Assembly (NCBI GenBank): GCA_028287805.1
Contig: JAQBOY010000410.1
Coordinates: 1-36,968, forward strand
Origin: Mucilaginibacter sp.
GTDB taxonomy: Bacteria > Bacteroidota > Bacteroidia > Sphingobacteriales > Sphingobacteriaceae
Reading direction: 5' to 3'
DNA: 36,968 bases
Part shown: positions 1 through 8,372 of the stretch, piece by piece
Layout of the letters: each line of letters opens with the position of its first letter
Numbering within the stretch: position 1 is the first letter of the stretch
Translations under genes and position numbers: made by a program
The notes under the pieces: model-generated
Databases searched by the model: none
The model's input: only the letters and a program-made list of their open reading frames with translations
What the model was told of the DNA's origin: nothing

Positions 1-577
1 CATTAAATGTGGTAGAAAGATGGTGTGAATTGATGCCGTTAATAATGCCTGCAGCAGTAGTTCCTGTTCCGCATGCACAAAAAATATGATCATAGTTTTC
101 GGTCAACTCATCAATTAATTCACTGCAACCTTTAGTAGCTTCTGCCGATGCACCGCCTTCATCAATAAAGAAAGCATCTTCAGCATTATGAAAATATTTG
201 TTAAAAAGCGCCTGTTTATCGCGATAGCTTTCCCTATCAGTAAATATTAAGCTCATTCCATGCAACCGGCATAGAAACAATATATCATTTTCTACCTTTT
301 CACCACGTACTATGCCTGTGGTTTTAAAGCCAAATTTGGCTCCTGCCGCGGCTGTTGCCAGTAAATGATTAGAATAAGCCCCGCCAAACGTTACCAGATG
401 AGTTTTGTTGGCTGCTAACGCCTGTTTAAGCGGATATTTTAACTTGCGCCATTTATTGCCCGATATAACAGGATGTATCAGGTCATCGCGTTTGATAAAA
501 ACCTTTAAGCCCTGTTCATCAAACAATTGATCATTAATTTGATGAACGGGACTAAAAATTTCTAAATCAATATTCAT
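1..577 (-). CDS. PLP-dependent enzyme, ACC deaminase/D-cysteine desulfhydrase family (3' end missing)
   Basis: This reading frame is not in the ORF track because it runs off the left edge. I translated it by hand from ATG at 577; about 192 codons are visible without a stop. It begins MNIDLEIFSPVHQI and contains SGNKWRKLKY at about residues 40-49, where the Lys is the expected Schiff-base residue for pyridoxal phosphate. A FGGAYSNHL stretch follows, and CGTGTTAAGI is the glycine-rich phosphate-binding loop. These features fit the fold type II 1-aminocyclopropane-1-carboxylate deaminase/D-cysteine desulfhydrase family, whose members are about 300 residues long, so roughly a third is missing. 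Substrate cannot be told from the sequence; D-cysteine desulfhydration and ACC deamination are the family options. The start lies 8 bases past the stop of the upstream minus-strand gene, so the two are probably co-transcribed. Confidence 0.85.
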   Translation of the reverse strand, partial: MNIDLEIFSPVHQINDQLFDEQGLKVFIKRDDLIHPVISGNKWRKLKYPLKQALAANKTHLVTFGGAYSNHLLATAAAGAKFGFKTTGIVRGEKVENDILFLCRLHGMSLIFTDRESYRDKQALFNKYFHNAEDAFFIDEGGASAEATKGCSELIDELTENYDHIFCACGTGTTAAGIINGINSHHLSTTFN

Positions 578-585
578 TAAATATA

Positions 586-1650
586 TTAAAAGCCAAAACC
601 AATTCCGGCGTTAACAGATTGATATTGTGCAATGCTGTAAGAAGCATAGACACGGAATATAGCCAAATTTAACTGAAACCCTAAATCTGTGCGCATACCA
701 TTGATGCTTTTTTCATTTATAGTTACAGGATTGGTATAGGTAATGTATCTCGGGCCAGCAAGAACCGAACTGGATGATGATACCGGATAATTGCCCATTG
801 CACCAACACTTGAGTTAGCAGAATTATAGCCTACAGATAAAAATGGAGTGAAGAAAAGTAGTTTTTTAGATATAATTGCCTGTACCATAAAGCTATTGAA
901 ATGGCCTTCAATGTGCTGGTTTGAAAAATCAGTACTTTGCTGTGCATTTGCTGGCTGCGCATTAGCCGAAGGCTGTACGCTAACAGGTATATTAAGATTT
1001 AAACGACTATAACCAAATGCTACGGCCAGGTCAAACGGTACTATAGTTGCCGCTTTGCCCAAAAAGTCATGCATTAAATTATGTTTTAACCCCAAACCAA
1101 ACATCGAAACCGACCCCAGGTTACTGCCTAAGTTAATGCTTGGGATGGCACGTACAGTAACGTCGGTGTTTTGAATAAGACCGATAGTTAATTGCACAGT
1201 CGGTGCCGGAATAATTGAAGTGTAACCCTTAGGCAAGGTAAACTGATCAACAGGTTTTCCGTTGTTGTCGTTAATATTCATTACAGGGCCGGGATTAGAA
1301 GAACCACCAATTGTCGGAGCTATAGTTTTTGTAGGATCAGCCGGTGTTACCGCGCTTGATAAGCCAATTTTGGTTACATCAAAAGTTTTATCAGAAACAG
1401 GTACAAAAGCAGCTGAGGCTGTTATTCTCAGATCAAAATGAAGTAGTTTTTTTGTGGCTGCTGTGTTGTTCCAGCCACTATTTAAACCTACACCGAAGCC
1501 TTTAAATAAAGGATTTGCGTAGGCGCTAACTAATTTTGTGGCATCGCCGGGACCGGATTTAAGTAAGTTATCAAATCCACTTTGGGCATTTGCCTGTAAG
1601 GCTACGGTTATTAAAATAGCAGCGGCAATTAAGGGGTAAAATTTTTTCAT
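586..1650 (-). CDS. secreted protein of unknown function, possible outer-membrane beta-barrel (DUF6588-like)
   Basis: The 354-residue protein has a clear N-terminal signal peptide (MKKFYPLIAAAILITVALQANAQ). The mature part is rich in Gly, Ser, Asn and alternating hydrophobic residues, with many short segments that could be beta strands. It ends in an aromatic-Gly-Phe tail (GIGFGF), as outer-membrane beta-barrels often do. The early motif AYANPLFKGFGVGLNSGW resembles Bacteroidota proteins I recall as DUF6588, but I cannot confirm that without a search. No catalytic motif is visible. A minus-strand -7 element lies 26 bases upstream of the start, and the PLP enzyme follows 8 bases downstream. 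Function is unknown; envelope location is the only inference I would make. Confidence 0.75.
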   Translation of the reverse strand: MKKFYPLIAAAILITVALQANAQSGFDNLLKSGPGDATKLVSAYANPLFKGFGVGLNSGWNNTAATKKLLHFDLRITASAAFVPVSDKTFDVTKIGLSSAVTPADPTKTIAPTIGGSSNPGPVMNINDNNGKPVDQFTLPKGYTSIIPAPTVQLTIGLIQNTDVTVRAIPSINLGSNLGSVSMFGLGLKHNLMHDFLGKAATIVPFDLAVAFGYSRLNLNIPVSVQPSANAQPANAQQSTDFSNQHIEGHFNSFMVQAIISKKLLFFTPFLSVGYNSANSSVGAMGNYPVSSSSSVLAGPRYITYTNPVTINEKSINGMRTDLGFQLNLAIFRVYASYSIAQYQSVNAGIGFGF

Positions 1651-1675
1651 ATTTAATTTTTATGGGTTAGGTATT

Positions 1676-1683
1676 CAAAAATA
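1676..1683 (-). promoter_or_regulatory. Bacteroidota -7 element for the 1650..586 gene
   Basis: CAAAAATA on the plus strand reads TATTTTTG on the minus strand, a full match to the TAnnTTTG consensus of the Bacteroidota primary sigma factor. It lies 26 bases upstream of the ATG at 1650. I did not find a well-spaced -33 TTG. It is back to back with the rluD promoter, so 1651-1778 is a divergent promoter region. Confidence 0.5.
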
Positions 1684-1764
1684 TAAAAGTAATATATATT
1701 ACTTAATATCACACGGGGAAAAGAATAACTATACTATTATCTGAATAATACACAGGAAAACGAG

Positions 1765-1772
1765 TATTTTTG
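1765..1772 (+). promoter_or_regulatory. -7 element of the rluD-like gene, six bases from the ATG
   Basis: TATTTTTG matches TAnnTTTG exactly. Only six bases separate it from the ATG at 1779, so initiation at the usual distance would give an mRNA with almost no leader. No convincing TTG lies at the -33 position. Confidence 0.5.
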
Positions 1773-1778
1773 CAATAA

Positions 1779-2816
1779 ATGGACCAGCAACCCGAATTAA
1801 TTGAGCAGGAAGAACAAGACCTGTATGAGCATTTACGCATAGTTGTTGATAAGGGTCAATCCCTGTTGCGTATTGATAAATTTTTAATGCACCGTGTTGA
1901 AAATGCATCCCGCAACAGGGTGCAAAATGCCATTGAACTGGGTAATGTGCTGGTTAACGATAAAACTATAAAGGCGAGTTATAAAGTTAAGCCATTAGAT
2001 GTTATATCGGTAGTTTTACCTCATCCGCCACGCGATACAGAAGTATACCCCGAAGACCTGCCCATAAATATTTTTTATGAAGATCATGATGTGCTGGTAG
2101 TTAATAAGGCTGCAGGTATGGTGGTGCATCCGGGTTATAATAATTATACGGGTACCCTGGTTAACGCGCTTGTTTATCATTTTCAGCAGCTGCCAACTTT
2201 ACCCGGAAATGATGGCCGCCCGGGATTAGTGCACCGCATTGATAAAGACACTTCAGGTTTGTTGCTTATAAGTAAAAATGAGCGTTCCATGACCTGGCTG
2301 GCCAGGCAGTTTTTTGAACATACCATTACCCGTAAATACATTGCGCTTGTTTGGGGAGACCTGGAAGAGGACGGGACCGTAACAGGTTATATTGGCCGGA
2401 GTATAAACGACAGGCGGGTAATGTCAATTTATGACGACCCGGAGAAAGGAAAATGGTCTGTAACACATTATAAAGTTTTAGAGCGGATGAATTATGTTAC
2501 TTTAATAGAATGCGAACTGGAAACAGGCCGTACACATCAGATCAGGGCACATATGAAGCATATCGGGCATCCCTTATTTAGCGATGCAATATATGGTGGC
2601 GATAAAATTTTAAAGGGGACTGTTTTTAGCAAATACAAGCAATTTATTGAAAACTGTTTTGAAATAATGCCGCGGCAGGCCCTGCATGCTCAAACATTAG
2701 GATTTATGCATCCAACATTAAAAAAATATATCCATTTCGAAGCTCCTCTTCCGCCCGACTTTGAGACTGTTTTACAAAAATGGCGTAAGTATACAGGAAA
2801 TGCTATAGACGCATAA
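1779..2816 (+). CDS. rluD: RluD-family 23S rRNA pseudouridine synthase
   Basis: The 345-residue protein converts uridines in large-subunit rRNA to pseudouridine. An S4 RNA-binding domain (about residues 28-80, starting LRIDKFLMHRV) is followed by the RluA/RluD catalytic domain. The catalytic Asp155 lies in GLVHRIDKDTSGLLLI, the signature motif of the family, and the later motif ETGRTHQIRAHM is also typical. Length and domain order match RluD/RluC/RluA enzymes. In Bacteroidota this is the usual RluD-type gene, but the modified positions cannot be deduced from sequence alone. The gene stands alone on the plus strand; the next gene starts about 120 bases later. Confidence 0.93.
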   Translation: MDQQPELIEQEEQDLYEHLRIVVDKGQSLLRIDKFLMHRVENASRNRVQNAIELGNVLVNDKTIKASYKVKPLDVISVVLPHPPRDTEVYPEDLPINIFYEDHDVLVVNKAAGMVVHPGYNNYTGTLVNALVYHFQQLPTLPGNDGRPGLVHRIDKDTSGLLLISKNERSMTWLARQFFEHTITRKYIALVWGDLEEDGTVTGYIGRSINDRRVMSIYDDPEKGKWSVTHYKVLERMNYVTLIECELETGRTHQIRAHMKHIGHPLFSDAIYGGDKILKGTVFSKYKQFIENCFEIMPRQALHAQTLGFMHPTLKKYIHFEAPLPPDFETVLQKWRKYTGNAIDA

Positions 2817-2889
2817 TTAAACAGGATGTAGCAATCATTATATAAGCTTGAATGTTATACCCAATCAACCGATGCAGATAAAGCTTAAA

Positions 2890-2927
2890 CAAAATCTGCA
2901 CATTTGCACAGTAATCATCTGCATATT
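2890..2927. repeat. second copy of the TGTGCA-rich intergenic repeat
   Basis: The segment TCTGCACATTTGCACAG...CATCTGCATATTT is, on the opposite strand, AAATATGCAGATG...CTGTGCAAATGTGCAGA. It matches the start of the repeat near 11850 (AAATATGCAGATGTGCAAAT) apart from a short insertion. The two copies lie in unrelated intergenic regions and in opposite orientation. Confidence 0.5.
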
Positions 2928-2938
2928 TAATAATTTAA

Positions 2939-3778
2939 ATGACGCCTTTATTTATAAACTTTAATGGACAAATACTTCCCGATGACAGTAAATTACTGAC
3001 TGTTGCTAACCGTTCATTCCGTTATGGCGACGGTTTATTTGAAAGTATGCGGCTGCTAAAGGGGCATCTTAAATTTGCAGATCTGCATGCTGACCGTTTA
3101 CAGCGGGGTATGAAGGCGCTGAAAATTGATGGTTATTCGCAAATGGATGCCTGGTTTTTGAAGGATATTACTGAGCAACTGGCTATCCGGAATAAAGTAA
3201 AGCATGCCCGTTTACGCTTAACAGTTTACCGCGATTCTGAAGGGTTATATACACCCACGCAAAACTCCATGGGTTATTGCCTTGAGTTAACACCGGTTGA
3301 TGAGCCCCGCTATTTTTTAAACCCCAAAGGTTTGATTGTTGATATTTTTACTGATCTGCCAAAATCATCCAACTACCTGTCAAATATAAAAACGTGTAAT
3401 TCGCTTATTTATGTAATGGCTGCAATTTTTAAAGCGCAGAACAATTTGAACGAAGTTTTTTTACTGAACCAGAATGGATTTTTATGCGAAGCGGGCAGCG
3501 CCAATGTGTTTGTGTATTATCAAAATCATTTGTACACGCCTGCTTTAAGCGAAGGCTGCGTAGAAGGGATAATGCGGCAGGTGGTTATTAACCTGGCTAA
3601 AAAAATAAATATCCCGGTTACCGAAGCGCAGATAAATCCTGAAATTTTATATGAAGCTGATGAGGTTTTTATAACCAATGCCACCCGTGGCATACAATCA
3701 GTAATGGGTTACGGGGTAAGGCGTTATTTTAATAAAATTAGTAAGGTGCTGATGGATGAGTTGAATAAGTTGCCCTAA
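2939..3778 (+). CDS. class IV aminotransferase (BCAT/aminodeoxychorismate lyase type)
   Basis: The 279-residue PLP enzyme of fold type IV opens with FINFNGQILPDD and has FRYGDGLFESMRL at about residues 27-39. The PLP Lys is probably K151 in SNYLSNIKTCNSL. The motif FLCEAGSANVFV holds the conserved Glu, and a cofactor-phosphate segment follows near residues 243-252 (VFITNATRGI). Length is right for 4-amino-4-deoxychorismate lyase (PabC), D-amino acid transaminase or a short branched-chain aminotransferase. The F-E-S/T-M/I-R motif is shared by all three, so I leave the substrate open; PabC is a reasonable guess because such short enzymes often serve folate synthesis in Bacteroidota. It lies downstream of rluD and converges on the DUF3050 gene. 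Confidence 0.85.
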   Translation: MTPLFINFNGQILPDDSKLLTVANRSFRYGDGLFESMRLLKGHLKFADLHADRLQRGMKALKIDGYSQMDAWFLKDITEQLAIRNKVKHARLRLTVYRDSEGLYTPTQNSMGYCLELTPVDEPRYFLNPKGLIVDIFTDLPKSSNYLSNIKTCNSLIYVMAAIFKAQNNLNEVFLLNQNGFLCEAGSANVFVYYQNHLYTPALSEGCVEGIMRQVVINLAKKINIPVTEAQINPEILYEADEVFITNATRGIQSVMGYGVRRYFNKISKVLMDELNKLP

Positions 3779-3808
3779 AAATGATTTAAATAGAAGCTTT
3801 GATCTCAA

Positions 3809-4603
3809 TTATTTCAATACAACTTCCTGTTTTCCTATAGCATTCAGTATACCATTCCAAAGGGCTATCCGTTCTTTTAAGGCTTCTTTAACAGCTTCAG
3901 TTGCTTCTTCCCATTTTGCGTCGTCATCCCCGCATAGATCGGCCGTCATTTGATAGGCTAATTGCGAATGATGGTCGCCGTCAACTTCAATATGGCGTTC
4001 TAAATAATAAAGCAATACATCTACTTTGCCCGGTAACTGATCATTAAGCTCTTTTACCATACTGATAAACATATCCGGTATCAGGTCTTCACGTCCGAAA
4101 GTAAAAACCGCTGCCTGTAAATAATTTTTATCGGTATCAATAACATCAAAAGTATGCTGAACAAAATTACGGACAGCCACAGGAATATTTGAATCAGCTA
4201 AAGCCTTGTTAATGCTTTTTCCATAACTTAATTCCTTAAATAAAGCGGTAATGGCATCAGCCCGGCAACCTGCCTGCTGCATTGCTCTTAAGTACAATTC
4301 AAAATGACTGGTGCGGTTGCCTTTTTCGTCGACATCACTTTCTTCGCCGGTCACAATTTCATTGATCAGGTAACGGGTATTGGCATTGCCAACAGGCATC
4401 CATGGTAAAATTGTACAAGTAAGGTTTTGTTGTAATGATTTAAGCAGCGACATGAAATCCCAAACGGCAAATACATGGTGCTCCATAAAAATGGCCAGTT
4501 CATTAATGGACTGGATATTTTTGTATAAGCTATGTTCTGTCAGTTGCCTGCGTAGTGGTTCAATTTGAGTTTTTAAAATTTCAATTCTGTTGCTGCTTTC
4601 CAT
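3809..4603 (-). CDS. DUF3050 family protein, possible heme-oxygenase-like metal enzyme
   Basis: I recognise this 264-residue protein as DUF3050, a family of no established function that I believe has a heme-oxygenase-like helical fold. The seven-helix pattern is plausible, and acidic residues and histidines cluster in helices: E41-H42-H43 ([12 protein letters not shown]), E82/E87/E88 and H100 ([10 protein letters not shown]), and [12 protein letters not shown] at residues 202-213. That spread of Glu, Asp and His resembles heme-oxygenase-like diiron oxidases, but this is inference. There is no signal peptide or membrane segment, so it is probably cytosolic. It stands alone and has a minus-strand -7 element just upstream. 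Confidence 0.8.
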   Translation of the reverse strand: MESSNRIEILKTQIEPLRRQLTEHSLYKNIQSINELAIFMEHHVFAVWDFMSLLKSLQQNLTCTILPWMPVGNANTRYLINEIVTGEESDVDEKGNRTSHFELYLRAMQQAGCRADAITALFKELSYGKSINKALADSNIPVAVRNFVQHTFDVIDTDKNYLQAAVFTFGREDLIPDMFISMVKELNDQLPGKVDVLLYYLERHIEVDGDHHSQLAYQMTADLCGDDDAKWEEATEAVKEALKERIALWNGILNAIGKQEVVLK

Positions 4604-4623
4604 ACTTGAGATATTACCCAGGG

Positions 4624-4631
4624 CAAAAGTA
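4624..4631 (-). promoter_or_regulatory. -7 element for the DUF3050 gene
   Basis: CAAAAGTA on the plus strand reads TACTTTTG on the minus strand, a full match to TAnnTTTG, 20 bases upstream of the ATG at 4603. Confidence 0.5.
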
Positions 4632-4746
4632 ATAGTTTGAATGAAAAGGATACTACTATTAGTTTTTTGACTTATAATTGATGCATTTTTTCAGCTGATT
4701 TAATTAGATATAATGTTTAATATTTATGACTTTACAAGCAAATTAT

Positions 4747-5664
4747 TTAAGGTTTAACGCCTCTCAAAAATTCCTCAATCCCCATACGTTTTTTACCTTC
4801 AAGCTGCACATCAGTAACGTTAATAAAGCCGTTCTTGGTGGCAAATTTTAAATGGGTTTTATTATCTGTTAAAAAGCCTCCTGGTTGTATGCCGGGTTGG
4901 GTATGCTGCAATTCTGCTTTAAATATTTTTAATATTTTTCCGTTGAGCGTTGTATAAGCGGTTGGAACAGGGCTTAGTCCGCGTATTAAATTGTATACTT
5001 CCTCTGCTGGTTTGGTCCAGTCGATATTACAAAGTTCTTTAAAAATTTTAGGAGCTGATTTTAATCCTGTATCCGGCAGATGCTCGGATTGCGGGTGCTC
5101 GTTATATCTGCCGCTTTCAACCGCTTTAACAGTTTTTACAAGTAAGCCCGCGCCTTTGTTCATTAAGCGGTCATGCAATTCTCCGGCGGTTTCATGACCG
5201 TTCAACGTTATTTTTTCGGTAAATAAAATATCGCCTGTATCAATTTCATGTTTCAAAAAAAAGGTAGTAACACCGCTTTCCTTTTCGCCATTTATCAGCA
5301 CCCAGTTAATAGGCGCAGCCCCACGATATTGCGGCAGTAAGGAAGCATGCAAATTAATGGTTCCTTTAGGTGGCATATTCCAAACAGCTTCGGGTAACAT
5401 ACGAAATGCCACTACCACCTGCAGATCCGCTTGCAGCGATTTCAACTCCTCTAAAAATTCCGGGCTTTTTAAATTTTCGGGCTGTAAAACTTTTAAACCA
5501 TTAGCAACGGCATATTGCTTAACCGCAGATTCGCTAACCTTTTGTCCGCGACCAGCTGGCTTATCAGGTGCTGTTATTACACCTGCAATATCACAACCCG
5601 CCTGTATCAATGCATCCAAAGATGCTACGGCAAATTGGGGAGTGCCCATAAATACAATTCTCAT
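4747..5664 (-). CDS. fmt: methionyl-tRNA formyltransferase
   Basis: The enzyme formylates Met-tRNAfMet with 10-formyl-tetrahydrofolate before translation starts. The 305-residue protein has the expected layout. The Rossmann-like catalytic domain begins MRIVFMGTPQFAV and contains NLHASLLPQYRGAAPINW (N104, H106) and HEIDTGDIL (D142), giving the Asn-His-Asp catalytic set. A C-terminal OB-fold follows from about residue 205. It follows the NamZ gene by 69 bases on the same strand and may be co-transcribed, though the functions are unrelated. Confidence 0.96.
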   Translation of the reverse strand: MRIVFMGTPQFAVASLDALIQAGCDIAGVITAPDKPAGRGQKVSESAVKQYAVANGLKVLQPENLKSPEFLEELKSLQADLQVVVAFRMLPEAVWNMPPKGTINLHASLLPQYRGAAPINWVLINGEKESGVTTFFLKHEIDTGDILFTEKITLNGHETAGELHDRLMNKGAGLLVKTVKAVESGRYNEHPQSEHLPDTGLKSAPKIFKELCNIDWTKPAEEVYNLIRGLSPVPTAYTTLNGKILKIFKAELQHTQPGIQPGGFLTDNKTHLKFATKNGFINVTDVQLEGKKRMGIEEFLRGVKP

Positions 5665-5733
5665 ATTTACTTTGTGTTTTGTATCAATTCAATTTTTATA
5701 AAAATGTTTTGCCGAGTTATATTGATTTTTAAT

Positions 5734-6954
5734 TTATTGATATAACAAGTATTTGCGCCGCATGGTCTTAAAGTTGCTTAATGCAGGTTCCCAGCTATCG
5801 CGTATTTCTTTTTCACTTTTGCCTGCTTCAATTTGTTTTCTAAGCGTTTCTGTTCCGGCCAGCTTAGTAAAATAGGCATTAAAAAAATGAGCCTTATCCG
5901 GAAATGCTTTATATAGCTCTATCAGCCATGTTAAATTGATCTTTCCGCTACTTCTTAATTTATCGGTATTATAGCCTTTAAGGTCAATTCCATAACAAAG
6001 CTGATTTTTTTGCGGTGGATCTTCACTCATGCCGGCTATGCTAACCGGTGTAAATGAATAGGTATATTTCCCTTTTAATAACGGATGGCCAATTACCTGG
6101 AAAGGAAACAGGGTTCCGCGCCCCAAACTTAATGTTGTGCCTTCAAATAAACATACACTTGGGTAAAGTAATATGGATTGTGCCGTATTTAAATTAGGTG
6201 AAGGATTAACAGGTAACTGATAGCTTAACGAATGGTTATAATTAGCTATCTTAATTATTTTCAGGTTACATTTTACATGATTTTTTAACCAGCCTTCGCC
6301 ATTGATCATTTGCGCGTATTCACCTATGGTCATACCGTGTGTTACAGGTATAGGATGCATCCCCACAAATGAGCGGTAATTAGTGTCTAATACCGGCCCG
6401 TCAACAGTATATCCATTTGGGTTGGGCCGGTCTAATATCAGCAGTTCCAGGTTATTTTCGGCGCAAGCCTCCATTACATAATGCAGGGTAGATATATAAG
6501 TGTAAAACCGGGCGCCTACATCCTGTATATCAAAAATAACCAGGTTAAGCCCCTGCAAATCTGCCGGTGTTGGTTTAAAATGCTTGCCATATAATGAAAT
6601 TACAGGTAGCCCTGTTGCCGGGTCAGTACTGTCATTAACATTGGCGCCATTGCTGGCATCGCCCCTGAAGCCATGTTCGGGGCCAAAGATTTTTTTAATG
6701 CTTATACCTGATTTAAGAAGGCTATCAACACTTACTGTGCGGCGGTTACCAATAACAGAAGTTTGATTAACAACCATCCCTATATTTTTTCCCTTAAGGT
6801 AGTTAATGTATAGGTTAGTTTGGTCGGCTGCAGGAATTATTTTTTTAATGGGCTCCTTTTTATTGTTATAGCTTACATTGTTTTGCGCAGCTGCACTACT
6901 AAGCATTAAAAAGGCTATGACTGCAAATTGTGAAAGAAATTTGTTCGGGATCAT
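5734..6954 (-). CDS. namZ: DUF1343 protein, NamZ-type exo-beta-N-acetylmuramidase
   Basis: The 406-residue secreted protein has a signal peptide ending near LSSAAAQ and no lipobox Cys, so it is probably periplasmic. The motifs NQTSVIG, KKIFGPEHGFRGDAS, FDIQDVGARFYTY and LDRPNPNG are diagnostic of DUF1343. That family is now known from NamZ enzymes of Bacillus and Tannerella as exo-acting N-acetylmuramidases (GH171), which release MurNAc from the non-reducing end of peptidoglycan fragments. The Glu in PEHGF is a likely catalytic residue by analogy. The protein would supply MurNAc for cell-wall recycling. No other recycling gene is next to it; fmt lies downstream and a permease is divergent. 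Confidence 0.88.
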   Translation of the reverse strand: MIPNKFLSQFAVIAFLMLSSAAAQNNVSYNNKKEPIKKIIPAADQTNLYINYLKGKNIGMVVNQTSVIGNRRTVSVDSLLKSGISIKKIFGPEHGFRGDASNGANVNDSTDPATGLPVISLYGKHFKPTPADLQGLNLVIFDIQDVGARFYTYISTLHYVMEACAENNLELLILDRPNPNGYTVDGPVLDTNYRSFVGMHPIPVTHGMTIGEYAQMINGEGWLKNHVKCNLKIIKIANYNHSLSYQLPVNPSPNLNTAQSILLYPSVCLFEGTTLSLGRGTLFPFQVIGHPLLKGKYTYSFTPVSIAGMSEDPPQKNQLCYGIDLKGYNTDKLRSSGKINLTWLIELYKAFPDKAHFFNAYFTKLAGTETLRKQIEAGKSEKEIRDSWEPALSNFKTMRRKYLLYQ

Positions 6955-7005
6955 AAATAACGATGCTTAAGTAATTTTTAAGTGCCGGTTTAACCGCAAA
7001 AACCG

Positions 7006-7013
7006 CATATTTG
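7006..7013 (+). promoter_or_regulatory. weak -7-like element before the FtsX/LolC-type permease
   Basis: CATATTTG has one mismatch to TAnnTTTG and lies 25 bases upstream of the TTG start at 7039, in the region shared with the divergent namZ gene. Confidence 0.3.
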
Positions 7014-7038
7014 CGAAGGTACAAAAAATCATTCTGCA

Positions 7039-8259
7039 TTGAGTTTCTCCTCTTTTATAGCCGGACGTATTACACTAAAGTCTAAGCGTACGTTTTCAAA
7101 GTTAATTGTACGTATAGCTATAGTGGGCATTATGCTGGGCCTTGGCGTAATGATCCTGTCATTAGCTGTTGTAAGGGGATTTAAACAGGAAATAAAAGAT
7201 AAGGTGCGCGGTTTTGACGGCGATATAAAAGTTGTTAAATATGATTTGAACGCATCCTATGAAAATTCTTCTTTTAAGGAAGATGCCGATTTTTTTAAAT
7301 TAGCTAAGCGTAGCCCTCTCATTACCCAAGTAATGCCTTTTGCTACTAAACCCGGTATTATTAAAGCTAATAACGAAATTGAGGGCGTAGTGCTAAAAGG
7401 GGTTGACAAGACTTACGATTGGTCATTCCTGAAAAAAAGTATGGTTTCGGGTAGTGTGATTGATTTTACCGATACGGCCGAAGCAAAAAAAGAACTCCTG
7501 ATATCTGAAGTAACCGCCAACCGTTTAAAACTTAAAACAGGCGACAAGCTTTTGATGTATTTTGTGCAGCAACCCTTAAGAAAGCGGCCATTTAAAGTAA
7601 AAGGTATTTTTAGCGCCGGAATTGAAGATATTGATAAGACTTATGTAATTGGCGACCTTTCCCTTATAAAGAAATTAAATAATTGGAATGCTGATACCAT
7701 TGGCGGTTATGAATTGCGGGTAGCCAATTTTGATGAGCTCACATTAGCAGCAAATTTTATTGACAATATATTACCCACCCGGTTAAAAGCTTATACTATA
7801 GTTGAAAATTATCCCAATATATTTGAGTGGCTAAAACTGCTGGATGTAAACGCGCAAATCATATTGGTGCTGATGTTAATTGTAGCCGTCATTAATATGA
7901 TTTCGGCCCTGTTAATCATGATACTGGAACGTACCACTATGATTGGTATATTTAAGGCTATGGGCGCAGGCAACTGGAGCATACAAAAAATATTTTTGTA
8001 CAATGCAGCCTACCTTATAGGCCTGGGTATAATTTTCGGCAATCTGTTTGGATTGGGGTTAAGTATATTTCAATTAAAAACCCATCTTTTTAAGCTCGAC
8101 CCGGAATCATACTATATGTCTTTTGTTCCCATACAACTTAACTGGCTTGATGTTATACTGCTCAACATTGGTACGATGCTCATTTGCTTGCTGGTATTGA
8201 TCATTCCTTCCATGCTGGTGTCCCGGATAACCCCGGTAAAGGATATCAGGTTTAAATAG
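7039..8259 (+). CDS. FtsX/LolC-like ABC transporter permease (TTG start)
   Basis: The 406-residue inner-membrane protein has one N-terminal membrane helix (about residues 23-46, ending in GFKQEIKDKV), a large periplasmic domain, and three helices in the C-terminal third with the FtsX core. This is the LolC/LolE/MacB-permease layout. In LolCE the protein moves lipoproteins out of the inner membrane, but family members also act in other envelope export. No ATPase gene is adjacent. The start is TTG: there is no in-frame ATG upstream, and the N-terminus SFSSFIAGR matches how such proteins normally begin, so TTG is very likely right. It converges on the anti-sigma gene. Confidence 0.88.
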   Translation: MSFSSFIAGRITLKSKRTFSKLIVRIAIVGIMLGLGVMILSLAVVRGFKQEIKDKVRGFDGDIKVVKYDLNASYENSSFKEDADFFKLAKRSPLITQVMPFATKPGIIKANNEIEGVVLKGVDKTYDWSFLKKSMVSGSVIDFTDTAEAKKELLISEVTANRLKLKTGDKLLMYFVQQPLRKRPFKVKGIFSAGIEDIDKTYVIGDLSLIKKLNNWNADTIGGYELRVANFDELTLAANFIDNILPTRLKAYTIVENYPNIFEWLKLLDVNAQIILVLMLIVAVINMISALLIMILERTTMIGIFKAMGAGNWSIQKIFLYNAAYLIGLGIIFGNLFGLGLSIFQLKTHLFKLDPESYYMSFVPIQLNWLDVILLNIGTMLICLLVLIIPSMLVSRITPVKDIRFK

Positions 8260-8372
8260 TTAAAATATCCGGTACTGATTCCAAAACGTAAAAGCCGGCT
8301 TTGGGCATTCTAGCTATATAAATAAGTTGCTGATAAAATGCTCAATAATCAATAAGGTAAGTAAATACTTTT

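Noticed and set aside
5357-5745. Two overlapping plus-strand ORFs of 114 and 76 residues over fmt
   Set aside because: Both are antisense shadows of fmt with no recognisable domain.
8291-8302. AAAGCCGGCTTT palindrome after the permease gene as a terminator
   Set aside because: The self-complementary stem leaves no loop and no T-run follows; nothing else supports a terminator.
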